A stretch of DNA of 6,115 nt from JBKECA01 sp047973435 (GTDB lineage: Bacteria > Planctomycetota > Planctomycetia > Planctomycetales > Planctomycetaceae), in assembly GCA_047973435.1 (NCBI GenBank), contig JBKECA010000326.1, positions 1 through 6,115 of the forward strand, given 5' to 3'. Positions 6,043-6,115 of this stretch are shown one piece after another. Numbering within the stretch: the stretch's first letter is position 1; each line of letters opens with the position of its first letter. Under the pieces are notes generated by a model. That model did no database searches. It was not told the origin of the DNA and worked only from the letters and a program-made list of their open reading frames with translations. The position numbers and the translations under genes are program-made.

Positions 6043-6115
6043 CGGGGGCTAACTCCGAAAACGGACTTTGATTTGCAATTCAACTGCCCACCCCAGCCAG
6101 ACCGCGACCGCACTG

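Overview
The window looks like chromosomal DNA of a planctomycete (Planctomycetales-type). It is GC-rich (high fifties to about 60 percent by eye). The gene styles that point there are a very short TatA with an MRSLGKSVNEFKKG-type amphipathic helix, a free-standing lipoyl-like mini-protein, a secreted CGWC thioredoxin with a helical tail, and a DUF309 protein with a PRYAHIPG/DPRGHSYD N-terminal extension. The leader before the membrane gene also carries a short tandem repeat of a kind I remember from planctomycete intergenic DNA. This assignment comes from pattern recognition, not a search.

Layout. Positions 1-771 (minus, cut by the window edge) encode a secreted DUF3999-like protein. Positions 946-3636 (minus) encode a very large polytopic membrane protein of the DUF2339 family (COG5373), lying upstream of the DUF3999-like gene on the same strand with a 174-bp gap. 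Both point leftwards and probably form one envelope-associated unit of unknown function. Positions 3637-4093 are a divergent intergenic region holding the 14-bp tandem repeat, a good sigma70-like promoter for the rightward genes and a 7-bp hairpin in the predicted leader.

The rightward genes are tatA (4094-4264), a lipoyl/biotinyl-like domain protein without the attachment lysine (4317-4583, GTG start), and a secreted thioredoxin-like protein (4550-5308) that overlaps the previous gene by 34 bp. They look like a small operon. Positions 5309-5472 lie between convergent genes and hold two overlapping, mutually exclusive inverted repeats. Positions 5473-6042 (minus) encode a DUF309 protein.

How the genes may work together. 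The two left genes are a recurrent membrane/exported protein pair of unknown role. The tatA operon joins a protein-export pore subunit with a secreted thiol-disulfide protein, suggesting an envelope protein-handling theme. The role of the lysine-free lipoyl-like protein there is unknown, and it is the most unusual item in the window. I found no mobile element, CRISPR array, tRNA or rRNA.
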